From JANYBT01 sp038211475 (lineage in GTDB: Bacteria > Acidobacteriota > Terriglobia > Terriglobales > Acidobacteriaceae), in contig JBBQVN010000004.1 of NCBI GenBank assembly GCA_038211475.1, forward strand, positions 1-64,000: 64,000 nt of DNA, read 5' to 3'. A model generated the notes under the pieces. It saw only the letters and a list, made by a program, of their open reading frames with translations. It was not told the origin of the DNA and searched no databases. The position numbers were made by a program, and so were the translations under genes. Positions 37,138 to 44,495 of this stretch are shown here, one piece after another (the stretch's first letter is position 1; each line of letters begins with the position of its first letter).

Positions 37138-38088
37138 GTGGAGGGCGTCTTCAGCAGTAGCGGAGACCGAACTCGGGCAGTCGGCGCCGAAGTTCTCACC
37201 AGCCGGGAACTCGCTTCTCCCTCGTGGGCGCAATCCGCACTCGGCAGCTTGTTCTTCACCCTTTTCCCCTCTAGTTGCAGGCTTTGCGATGCACCTCTGT
37301 TTCAGCTTTCGCGATTGCCCGTCTGCGCCAAGTGCCTTGCCGCGCTTCATCCCGCAACGCAAATCCTGTGCTCGATCTGCGGCGGATCTGTGGATAGCCC
37401 TCTGGCGGCATTGGAATTCGCGCCAATCTGTGGTCTGTGTGGGCGTGCCCATCCGCCCTTCCAGCGCGCCATCGCTTACGGCAGCTATGAGGACGGTCTG
37501 CGCGACCTGATTCACCTGCTGAAGTATCGACAAGTGCACCCGGCGGCAAAAGTTTTGGGACGCAAGTTGGCGGAAGTGATTGCGAAGTTGCAACCGGAGT
37601 TTGGCAAAGATCCAGTGCTGGTGCTGCCTGTCCCCCTGCACCATGGCAAGTCCCGCGAGCGCGGCTTCAATCAGGCCGAACTGATCGCCGCTGCCGCACT
37701 CAAGCAACTGCACGCGGGAGCTGCGCTGCACCTCGACTCCCGACACCTGGTGCGCCGCCGCGAAACCCGCTCTCAGATCGGACTCTCGCGCCACCAGCGC
37801 CGCGAAAACATGCGCGGCGCCTTCGCCGTTCCCCACCCGCCCTCGGTTGAGGGCCGCGAAATTTTACTGGTGGATGACGTCTTGACCACGGGCGCCACCG
37901 CCGCCGAATGCGCGCGCGTTCTGTTGCGGGCAGGGGCCAGCCGAGTCTGGGTCGCCACCGTGGCCCGCGCCTTGAAGAACTCAGCCGTCGTCTTATTTCC
38001 CGTTTATCATGCCGAAACTGAGACCGACGAAGAAATTACCGACGCAGAAATTAAAGATGACCAGGTGGCAGCCGGGGTCCACAGCTAA
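37138..38088 (+). CDS. ComF family phosphoribosyltransferase-like protein
   Basis: 316 residues. N-terminal zinc-finger Cys set (CRLCDAPL, VCAKC, ILCSICGG, ICGLCGR), the family block AIAYGSYEDGLRDLIHLLKY, then a PRTase domain with LPVPLHHGKSRERGFNQAEL and the PRPP loop ILLVDDVLTTGAT. ComF proteins are linked to DNA uptake or to unknown PRPP chemistry. The GTG start at 37138 is uncertain, as homology begins near LFFTLFPSSCRLC. The C-terminus ends in an acidic tail. The HNH gene follows by 21 bp. Confidence 0.93.
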   Translation: MEGVFSSSGDRTRAVGAEVLTSRELASPSWAQSALGSLFFTLFPSSCRLCDAPLFQLSRLPVCAKCLAALHPATQILCSICGGSVDSPLAALEFAPICGLCGRAHPPFQRAIAYGSYEDGLRDLIHLLKYRQVHPAAKVLGRKLAEVIAKLQPEFGKDPVLVLPVPLHHGKSRERGFNQAELIAAAALKQLHAGAALHLDSRHLVRRRETRSQIGLSRHQRRENMRGAFAVPHPPSVEGREILLVDDVLTTGATAAECARVLLRAGASRVWVATVARALKNSAVVLFPVYHAETETDEEITDAEIKDDQVAAGVHS

Positions 38089-38109
38089 ACGGGATAACAG
38101 GGGATAGCG

Positions 38110-38715
38110 ATGCAGCTCCACAATGCGATGAACTCCCTGGGAAGGCCGCACCTCCCGCCACCACTCATCACCGGCGGAGTCCACCAGCCTAGCGACCGCC
38201 AAGCCCTGCATACCCCAGTGCTCGTGCTCAACGCTTCCTATGAGCCCATCAACGTCTGCGGCGCTCGTCGCGCCATCGTGCTGGTGCTGAAGGGCGTTGC
38301 CATGGCTGAAGAAGAAAACGGCCACTTCCTGCACGCTGCGCGGGTTGCGATTCGCGTGCCGTCTGTCATTCGCCTGCTGGAATACCGCCGCATCCCTCAC
38401 CAGACCCGCGCTCTCTCGCGCAAGAACATTCTGCTGCGTGACCGCAACACCTGCCAGTACTGTGGCACTCTGCTGGCCGCGGGCGAACTTACCCTCGACC
38501 ACGTAATCCCGCGTTCTCGGGGCGGCAATTCATCCTGGGAGAATCTGGTCGCCTGCTGTCACAACTGCAATCGCAAGAAAGGGAACCAGCTTCCCCATGA
38601 GTCTGGCATGAAGCCCATGCGCGAGCCCCGTTCCTTCAATCTCCACACCAGTCGCCACATCATGCGGCTGATGGGCCACTCCGATGGCAAGTGGCGGAAA
38701 TATCTATTTTATTGA
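38110..38715 (+). CDS. HNH endonuclease family protein
   Basis: 201 residues. The C-terminal HNH module is complete: RDRNTCQYCG, LTLDHVIPRSRGG, WENLVACCHNCNRKKG, with two CxxC zinc pairs. The N-terminal half (VLNASYEPINVCGARRAIVLVLKG) is the usual extension of the acidobacterial and cyanobacterial stand-alone HNH proteins. Its natural target is unknown; no methylase or restriction partner is near. Confidence 0.93.
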   Translation: MQLHNAMNSLGRPHLPPPLITGGVHQPSDRQALHTPVLVLNASYEPINVCGARRAIVLVLKGVAMAEEENGHFLHAARVAIRVPSVIRLLEYRRIPHQTRALSRKNILLRDRNTCQYCGTLLAAGELTLDHVIPRSRGGNSSWENLVACCHNCNRKKGNQLPHESGMKPMREPRSFNLHTSRHIMRLMGHSDGKWRKYLFY

Positions 38716-38770
38716 ATTGTCGAACTTCGATTCTCAGACAAGCTGAGTCGCCGTCCTGGCGCCAACGCTT

Positions 38771-39037
38771 CTATGCCGTGGCCGGCATCTTGCTTCTGCC
38801 AGTTTTTCGCGCTGCGGGCAATTCTGGGCGAATTCGCCGCGTCGTCACCGTCCCATTCTCCACCACCACTTTCAACAACAGGGCGCAGCCGGAGCACAGC
38901 CAGTAACGTTCGACCGATCGCAACAGCGGTTGAGATATCGAGGCGGAGGGCGCAGTGCGTTCAACCGTGAACACTCGACCCTCGTGCATATACCGGAACG
39001 TCGCGCTGCAGGCCGGATTCAGGCACTGCGACAACAT
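38771..39037 (-). CDS. Small Cys-pair protein, probable zinc ribbon
   Basis: 88 residues starting MLSQCLNPACSATFRYMHEG. C5/C10 and CSGC (residues ~48-51) could bind one zinc. A hydrophobic strand region (LLLKVVVENG) and a basic tail follow. I do not recognise a named family. The ATG has AGTGAG upstream. It converges with the HNH gene. Confidence 0.65.
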   Translation of the reverse strand: MLSQCLNPACSATFRYMHEGRVFTVERTAPSASISQPLLRSVERYWLCSGCALLLKVVVENGTVTTRRIRPELPAARKTGRSKMPATA

Positions 39038-39111
39038 AACTCACTTCTCAACGAATGGGAGACTACTCAGCTTGCCCGAACCAGTCGCAGGGGTAGGTCC
39101 AGCTAGCGCCG

Positions 39112-39154
39112 CCGGAGAGATTCGCAGCCGGGGGGCGACTGCGAATCTTTCCGG
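39112..39154. other. Strong 16-bp hairpin downstream of the 39166 gene
   Basis: CCGGAGAGATTCGCAG (39112-39127) pairs with CTGCGAATCTTTCCGG (39139-39154), 15 Watson-Crick pairs plus one G-U. It starts 12 bp past the stop of the minus-strand gene. There is no T run on either side, so it may stabilise the mRNA 3' end rather than terminate transcription. Confidence 0.7.
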
Positions 39155-39165
39155 GGCCTGCTGAC

Positions 39166-39564
39166 TTAATTCGCGACATTCGGGGCGGTGGGTGTAGCGG
39201 TCTCGGCGCGCCCAGTTTCAATGCGTTGGATGACCTGCCGCAACCACTCGCGCAGAGAGGCTTCCATTTCCGGCTGCGTGTATTGCCGGGTCATGCTGTC
39301 CACGGTTTCGCCATGAGCATTGATTGGTATGAAGTGGCAGGGAACATCTTCCGCCTTGTACTGGTCGGGCACGAAGTCATGCAGCAGGCATTCCGCGCAG
39401 GCGTGCGGCCGGCTGGGATCGCCAAAATTCGGGCATGACAGCGAGTCCTGAAACGCCGAGGTGGGCTTCCACGGAGTTCGCACCGAACGCCCGTACCCAC
39501 CTTGTTCCAGGAACTGCAGTTCGAACTTCAAAACTTCTAAAACGTCACGAGTGTCCTTCAACAT
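39166..39564 (-). CDS. Four-cysteine protein of unknown function, divergent from the radical SAM gene
   Basis: 132 residues from the ATG at 39564 (GGAGG nine bases upstream); the longer frame adds a region that is clearly promoter. An N-terminal helix (LEVLKFELQFLEQGG) is followed by Cys 44, 56, 59 and 76 (LSCPNFGD, HACAECLL, DVPCHFIP), a plausible metal or Fe-S site, and a C-terminal amphipathic helix (LREWLRQVIQRIETG). Function unknown. It shares its upstream region, with CRP-like palindromes, with the radical SAM gene, so it is probably part of the same regulon as the NuoEFG-like operon. Confidence 0.75.
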   Translation of the reverse strand: MLKDTRDVLEVLKFELQFLEQGGYGRSVRTPWKPTSAFQDSLSCPNFGDPSRPHACAECLLHDFVPDQYKAEDVPCHFIPINAHGETVDSMTRQYTQPEMEASLREWLRQVIQRIETGRAETATPTAPNVAN

Positions 39565-39656
39565 TGGTCCTACCTCCCGGCGGCGGTTATCAACCCCGTA
39601 GGCACGATTGTCCGGTACTGCAAAACCTCGTGGCTGTGACCCCGGGCACCGGACCG

Positions 39657-39672
39657 CGTGAGCTAAGTCACA
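39657..39672. promoter_or_regulatory. CRP/FNR-like palindromic operator, site 1
   Basis: Reads TGTGACTTAGCTCACG on the minus strand: TGTGA-N6-TCACG, one base off the CRP consensus. It lies 93 bp upstream of the 39564 start and 77 bp upstream of the radical SAM start. Ten of ten half-site bases match site 3 at 40884, as do three of the six spacer bases. Confidence 0.65.
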
Positions 39673-39687
39673 CGGTAATGGTCGGGG

Positions 39688-39703
39688 TGTGACCTTAGTC
39701 ATC
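39688..39703. promoter_or_regulatory. CRP/FNR-like operator, site 2 (weaker)
   Basis: TGTGACCTTAGTCATC: an exact TGTGA half-site and a degenerate second half (TCATC). It is centred 31 bp from site 1, about three helical turns, and about 53 bp before the radical SAM ATG. Confidence 0.45.
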
Positions 39704-39748
39704 GGCAACCCCCTGCCCGACCTGCGATTCTGGCAGTGGAGGATGGTC

Positions 39749-40770
39749 ATGCAACCCATTCTGAACTTCGACGAGCGTCCCTTCATCGTGATCTGGGAAA
39801 CAACCCAGGCCTGCGATTTGTCGTGCTTGCACTGCCGCGCCTGCGCTCAGCCGTTGCGCCATCCACTGGAACTGAATACGGCCGAAGCCAAGCGTCTGAT
39901 CGGCGAAGTGGCCGAATTAAAAGCTCCGGTGTTCGTGCTGACCGGTGGCGATCCCCTTAAGCGCGACGACATTTTCGAGCTTGTCGACTACGCTATGCAG
40001 CGCGGGGTGCGCATCTCGCTGACCCCTAGCGCGACTCCCCTGCTCACTCGTGACAAGATCGCCGAACTCAAGCGGCGCGGACTGGCGCGGCTTGCCATCA
40101 GCTTGGATGGTCCTACAGCGGCCATTCACGACGCTTTCCGCCGCGTGAACGGTTCCTACGACTGGACCCTGAATGCCGTGCGCTGGGCCCACGAACTCGG
40201 TCTGCCGGCGCAAATCAATACCACCATCACTCGCCACAATCTCGCCCACCTCGACTCGATGATCGCGCTGATGGAAACTCTCGACATCGTATTGTGGAGC
40301 GTGTTCTTCCTCGTGCCCACAGGCCGGGGTTCCGCCGCAGACTTGATCTCCGCCGAAGAATTCGAACAAGTGTTTGCCAAGCTATACCAGACTGCGCAAC
40401 ACGCAAAGTTCGACATCTGTTCGGTAGGAGCACTGCCGACGGCATTGGTCGCGCCCCCAGGGGCATCAATGACGGCAAGGGGTTCGTTTTTGTTTCCCAC
40501 CTCGGCGAGGTTTTTCCCAGCGGGTTTCTGCCCGTTTCCGCCGGCAATATCCGCAAACATTCCCTTGCCGACTTGTATCGCCATTCGCCGCTGTTCACCG
40601 GCCTGCGCGATAGCGCCAACTTGAAAGGGAAGTGTGCCGAATGCGAGTTCCGCGAAGTCTGCGGCGGTTCGCGCGCGCGCGCTTACGCCTTGACCGGCGA
40701 TATGTTCGCAGAAGAACCCTGCTGCGTGTGGCAGCCCACGCAGAGTTTCCGGGCGTCCGCCACCAGTTGA
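39749..40770 (+). pseudogene. Radical SAM/SPASM protein gene (TIGR04053-like), frameshifted
   Basis: The first frame from the ATG at 39749 (GGAGG six bases upstream) carries the radical SAM motif CDLSCLHC (a CxxxCxxC cluster), then VLTGGDPLKRDD and LAISLDGPTAAIHDAF, and runs to about 40418. The family sequence then continues one base out of frame as GRAPRGINDGKGFVFVSH, GEVFPSGFLPVSAGNIR, and the SPASM cluster GKCAECEFREVCGGSRARAYALTG, ending at 40770. Around the break, roughly 30 residues expected in the family (a K-T-T-E-A-P-H-Y-like stretch, from memory) appear to be missing. So an out-of-frame deletion, or an assembly fault, breaks the gene. Family members are linked to haem or peptide modification; the role is unproven. 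Confidence 0.8.
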
Positions 40771-40883
40771 GACATCGCGGCTCACGGGCGATACCCCGCT
40801 CTCCTCGATCCTCGAGTTGTCAGCGCTGTTAAGCTTTCGGCTTGCCGGAGCCGTGGCCCCACCATTTCCACCGCACACCCGCA

Positions 40884-40899
40884 TGTGACTTCCCTCACG
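40884..40899. promoter_or_regulatory. CRP/FNR-like palindromic operator, site 3
   Basis: TGTGACTTCCCTCACG, the same half-sites as site 1. It is upstream of the 41011-46079 operon. If transcription starts near 40955 the site is centred at about -63, the spacing of class I activation. Confidence 0.65.
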
Positions 40900-40932
40900 T
40901 CCTCCGGTACCGAGAGTCACTGCCTTTCTTTT

Positions 40933-40948
40933 TCTAATGCCTTCTAAT
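40933..40948 (+). promoter_or_regulatory. Candidate -10 boxes of the 41011 operon
   Basis: Two copies of TCTAAT (40933-40938 and 40943-40948), each five of six to TATAAT, in a direct repeat TTCTAATGC. No good -35 box is seen, consistent with an activator-dependent promoter driven from site 3. Confidence 0.4.
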
Positions 40949-41010
40949 GCAAATTGCGCAGGCTGTGCTGCGATTCCTGCAGACTCCAGGTTTCAGCAAA
41001 GGAAATGAAC

Positions 41011-41247
41011 ATGAGCCACGAAACGGCGAAGTGCCCATTGTGCGAAGGCCACGGAGAACTCTCGCTCTCGCAACTGACCGAGCGGGTTACGGACGAACAC
41101 CTGTCTGAGAAGTTGCACAGTTACCTGGACGCGCACAGCGAAGAGCCAGTGCTGGTCGGCGCTCCCAGCAGTCCGCGTACTTTCGACAAGGATGTTCATG
41201 GGTGGAACCCGCAACTGTCGATGTGGCGGCGGAGTTCCAAGGAATAA
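41011..41247 (+). CDS. CxxC mini-protein heading the diaphorase operon
   Basis: 78 residues from the ATG at 41011 (AAGGA seven bases upstream). It starts MSHETAKCPLCEGHGELSL, a CPxCxGxGE knuckle like half of a DnaJ zinc finger, followed by a helix (LTERVTDEHLSEKLHSYL) and an extended tail ending in WNPQLSMWRR. A single CxxC suggests it dimerises round a metal or docks on a partner. It lies 32 bp before the NuoE-like gene, so it belongs to that operon. Function unknown. Confidence 0.75.
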   Translation: MSHETAKCPLCEGHGELSLSQLTERVTDEHLSEKLHSYLDAHSEEPVLVGAPSSPRTFDKDVHGWNPQLSMWRRSSKE

Positions 41248-41279
41248 GGCGAACCACAAGCTAAGAAAAGGCGACTGCC

Positions 41280-41825
41280 ATGCCGCAAGCTGAGTTGGAA
41301 CAAGTCGAACCGCTACTGCAAGAATTCGATAACACCCGGGCCAATCTCATCCCCATCCTGCAACGAATACAGGCCACTTGTTCCTACCTTCCCCAGGAAG
41401 CCCTGCGGCGGGTAGCGCGCAAGTTGCAAGTGCCCCTGAGCGATGTGTACCAGGTCGCGACTTTTTATCGGTGCTTCAGTTTGAAGCCGCGAGGAAAGCA
41501 TCTGGTGCAAGTTTGCCTGGGCACAGCCTGTCATGTGCGTGGTGGACAGAAAGTATTGGAGCGCACTCAGGTCGAAACCGGTGTGGATGCCGCCGGCACC
41601 AGCGCCGACATGCAGTTTACGGTTGAAGCGGTGCGCTGCCTGGGTTGTTGCGGTCTGGCGCCCGTCATGCGCGTGGACAAGACGACCTTCGCCCACGTAG
41701 CGCAAACCAAAGTTCGGGGTCTTTTGACTCGCTACCGGCCTCGCAAACCTGCGACTTCCGAAGCGGAAAAGACCCCGGCGGTTCCCCCAGAATCCACCCT
41801 GGTGCAAGGAGGCGACCATGCCTAA
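41280..41825 (+). CDS. NuoE/HoxE-like 2Fe-2S subunit
   Basis: 181 residues. Thioredoxin-like 2Fe-2S fold with Cys 79, 84, 120 and 124 (CLGTACH, CLGCCGLAP) in the C-x4-C / C-x3-C pattern of NuoE, HoxE and HndA. The helical N-domain (LIPILQRIQATCSYLPQEAL) is typical. It is the electron-relay subunit beside the NADH-oxidising subunit. The C-terminal 35 residues are a Pro/Glu-rich tail. Its last codons overlap the start of the NuoF-like gene by 8 bp, implying coupled translation. Confidence 0.93.
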   Translation: MPQAELEQVEPLLQEFDNTRANLIPILQRIQATCSYLPQEALRRVARKLQVPLSDVYQVATFYRCFSLKPRGKHLVQVCLGTACHVRGGQKVLERTQVETGVDAAGTSADMQFTVEAVRCLGCCGLAPVMRVDKTTFAHVAQTKVRGLLTRYRPRKPATSEAEKTPAVPPESTLVQGGDHA

Positions 41826-43737
41826 CCATGGCGCATATCCTCTTCGTAGTCTGGAAGACCTGCAAGCAGTGGCCAAGGTTGGCCGCCAACGCATGTCTCC
41901 CGCCCAACCCAAGATCATGGTTGGCATGGCGACCTGTGGACAGGCAGCCGGCGCAACCGAAGTTCTAAAAGCCGTGCGCGAAGTTGTGACCCAGGACAAA
42001 CTGCCCTATGTGGTCTCCGAAACCGGATGCATCGGCTGGTGTTCGCAAGAGCCTCTGCTGGATATCTGCATTCCCGGACGTCCCCGTGTTACCTACGGTC
42101 GCGTCACCCCAGCCCGTGCCAAGCAGATCATCCGTGCCCTGCCTGAACCGAAACCTCAGTGGGCATTGGCCACTATGCCGGGCGACGAAAACACTCTCAC
42201 CGGGCTTTACACCAGCTACCTCACCGGCGAAGACACCCCTCTTCGCGGCGTCAAGTCTTACCGTGACCTTCCTCTTTTCAAGCGCCAGCTGCGCATCGTC
42301 ATGCGCAATTGCGGCCTGATCGACCCGGCCAGCTTCGAAGAGTACATTGCGCGCGGCGGCTACACCGCTCTTTGGCAAGCCCTGCGCACTCAGACTCCGC
42401 AGCAAGTGGTCGATGGCATTACCAAAAGCGGCATTCGCGGTCGCGGCGGTGCGGGATTTCCCACTGGAAGAAAGTGGCAGACGGTTCGCGAAGCTCCTGG
42501 CAGTCCGAAATACGTCATCTGCAATGCAGACGAGGGCGACCCCGGCGCTTACATGGATCGCGGCGTGCTCGAAGGCGACCCCCACAGCGTGCTCGAAGGC
42601 ATGACCATTGGCGCCTATGCCATAGGCGCAAGCGAAGGCATCATCTACGTTCGCGAAGAATATCCGCTTGCAGTCGCGCGCATGAAAGATGCGATCCAGC
42701 AATCGGAAACCGCCGGGCTTCTGGGTACAAACATTTTCGGCTCGGGTTTCGGCTTCACGGTTCGCGTTGTCACCGGAGCGGGCGCCTTTGTGTGCGGCGA
42801 AGAAACCGCATTGATTCGCTCGATTGAAGGAAAAGTTGGCGAACCGCAGCAGCGCCCGCCGTATCCCGCTGTCCGCGGTCTCAACGGCAAGCCCACTTGC
42901 ATCAACAATGTGGAAACTTGGGCGAATGTCCCGGTCATTGTCGCTCGCGGCGGCGAGTGGTTCGCCTCCATCGGCACCCCGGGCAGTAAAGGCACCAAAG
43001 TCTTCAGCCTGGTCGGCAACATCGAAAACACAGCCCTGATTGAAGTCCCCATGGGCACCACCCTCTCCGAAATCGTTTACGAAATCGGCGGCGGCATCCC
43101 CGGCAACCGTGAGTGCAAAGCCATCCAGACCGGCGGCCCTTCCGGGGGCTGCATTCCCGCAAGCAAGTTTGATCTGCCGGTGGATTACGACTCCCTCACC
43201 GCAGCCGGCTCCATTATGGGCTCCGGCGGCATGATCGTCATGGACGACCACACCTGCATGGTCGACATCGCGAAGTATTTCCTCGGCTTTCTGGAAGATG
43301 AGAGTTGCGGGAAGTGCTTCTCCTGTCGCGAAGGTACCCAGCGGCTCAAAGAGGTTGTGCAGCGCATCTCCGAAGGCCACGGGGTAGAAGCAGATTTGGT
43401 CCTACTCGAGGAATTGAGTTGGATGGTGCGCGAAGTTTCTCTCTGCGGCCTGGGACAAACCGCAGCCAACCCCGTCCTCTCCACTCTGCGCTACTTCCGC
43501 GAGGAGTATCTGGAGCACATCGACCACCAGCGCTGTCCGGCCAAAGTCTGCCGCCAGCTCATCACGTTTGCCATTGATCCAGTGACCTGCAACGGCTGTG
43601 GAGCTTGCGTCCAAGTCTGCAGCGGCAAGGCCATTCTGGGCGAGAAAAATAAACTGCACACCATCGAACAAGCCCACTGCACCAAGTGCGGCGCTTGCAT
43701 GGACATCTGCAAGTTCGATGCAGTAACGGTCAATTAA
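41818..43737 (+). CDS. NuoF/HydB/HndC-like NADH-binding subunit with extra Fe-S domains
   Basis: 639 residues in four parts. Residues ~30-110: thioredoxin-like 2Fe-2S domain with Cys 40, 71 and 75. Residues ~120-480: FMN and NADH binding (RGRGGAGFPTGRKW, NADEGDPGAYMDR, GAGAFVCGEETALIRSIEGK) and SLBB. Next a 4Fe-4S domain, ESCGKCFSCREGTQRL. Last a two-cluster ferredoxin tail (CNGCGACVQVC, CTKCGACMDIC). This is the architecture of HydB/HndC/BfuB-like subunits of soluble, often bifurcating, hydrogenases and formate dehydrogenases, not of respiratory NuoF. Whether this one bifurcates cannot be told from sequence. Confidence 0.94.
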   Translation: MPNHGAYPLRSLEDLQAVAKVGRQRMSPAQPKIMVGMATCGQAAGATEVLKAVREVVTQDKLPYVVSETGCIGWCSQEPLLDICIPGRPRVTYGRVTPARAKQIIRALPEPKPQWALATMPGDENTLTGLYTSYLTGEDTPLRGVKSYRDLPLFKRQLRIVMRNCGLIDPASFEEYIARGGYTALWQALRTQTPQQVVDGITKSGIRGRGGAGFPTGRKWQTVREAPGSPKYVICNADEGDPGAYMDRGVLEGDPHSVLEGMTIGAYAIGASEGIIYVREEYPLAVARMKDAIQQSETAGLLGTNIFGSGFGFTVRVVTGAGAFVCGEETALIRSIEGKVGEPQQRPPYPAVRGLNGKPTCINNVETWANVPVIVARGGEWFASIGTPGSKGTKVFSLVGNIENTALIEVPMGTTLSEIVYEIGGGIPGNRECKAIQTGGPSGGCIPASKFDLPVDYDSLTAAGSIMGSGGMIVMDDHTCMVDIAKYFLGFLEDESCGKCFSCREGTQRLKEVVQRISEGHGVEADLVLLEELSWMVREVSLCGLGQTAANPVLSTLRYFREEYLEHIDHQRCPAKVCRQLITFAIDPVTCNGCGACVQVCSGKAILGEKNKLHTIEQAHCTKCGACMDICKFDAVTVN

Positions 43738-43747
43738 GGAGAATGCC

Positions 43748-44482
43748 GTGCCCTCGTTAACTATGAACGGCATCACGGTGGAAGTCGAACGCGGCACCAC
43801 GCTGTTGCAAGCCGCGCAGTTCCTCGGTCTTCCCATTCCCACTCTTTGCCACGAAGACGGTCTCGCCCCCTACGGCGGTTGCCGCTTATGCGTGGTCGAA
43901 GTGGTCAACGGTGCAAAGAAGAGCTTGCAATCGTCGTGCACTTATCCCGCGCTCGATGGTCTGCAGGTCTTCACGCATTCCGCGCGAGTCGAGAAAGCCC
44001 GTCGCCTGCTGGTGGAACTCTACGTTGCCACCTGCCCGCAGTCCAAGCGCATTCAGGATATGGCGTCCGCGATGGGTGTGCGCCGGGTGCGCTATGACGC
44101 AAAGCACGAACTCTGCATCCAGTGCGGGCTGTGCGTTCGCATGTGCGAGCAGCAGATGATGGCCGGCGCCATCGGTTTTTCCGGTCGCGGCCTGCATCGC
44201 GAAGTCACTCGTCCTTTCGACACCACGAGCGATGCCTGCCGCCAATGCGGGGCTTGCCTTTACATCTGTCCGGTGTGCGAGTTGCGCTGCGCCGGGCCTG
44301 ACGCGGAAAGCGTCCTGTGCAATGGGTGCCTGAATATTTCCACCGCGTGTTTACAGACTTACAACAACGCAATGTGTTCTTTGGATCCCTGTCACGCCTG
44401 CGAGATTGACGGTCCGTTCCGCGCCGACGTGCGAGTGAAATTGCAACCCCAAATCGAGTTTCCAGTTTTAGCCAAGAAATAG
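43748..44482 (+). CDS. HoxU/NuoG-N-like ferredoxin subunit with Cys-rich C-terminus
   Basis: 244 residues, GTG start with AAGGAG upstream. A plant-type 2Fe-2S domain (Cys 34, 45, 48, 64) is followed by two 4Fe-4S motifs (CIQCGLCVRMC; CRQCGACLYIC). The His-Cys cluster motif usual in NuoG/HoxU (HxxxCxxCxxxxxC) is absent. After the second motif come eight more Cys (177, 181, 191, 194, 201, 210, 215, 218), including CNGC and CHAC pairs, in place of the catalytic region. This tail could bind extra clusters and hand electrons to the next subunit. It lies 10 bp after the NuoF-like gene. Confidence 0.9.
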   Translation: MPSLTMNGITVEVERGTTLLQAAQFLGLPIPTLCHEDGLAPYGGCRLCVVEVVNGAKKSLQSSCTYPALDGLQVFTHSARVEKARRLLVELYVATCPQSKRIQDMASAMGVRRVRYDAKHELCIQCGLCVRMCEQQMMAGAIGFSGRGLHREVTRPFDTTSDACRQCGACLYICPVCELRCAGPDAESVLCNGCLNISTACLQTYNNAMCSLDPCHACEIDGPFRADVRVKLQPQIEFPVLAKK

Positions 44483-44495
44483 TGGAGAGACTGCC

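Noticed and set aside
39749..40770. Programmed frameshift in the radical SAM gene
   Set aside because: No slippery heptamer is seen at the switch, and sequence expected in the family appears to be missing, which fits a deletion better.
41280..44482. Respiratory complex I genes
   Set aside because: There are no membrane subunits, and the NuoF-like protein has the extra N-terminal 2Fe-2S and C-terminal ferredoxin domains of soluble hydrogenase or formate dehydrogenase diaphorases.
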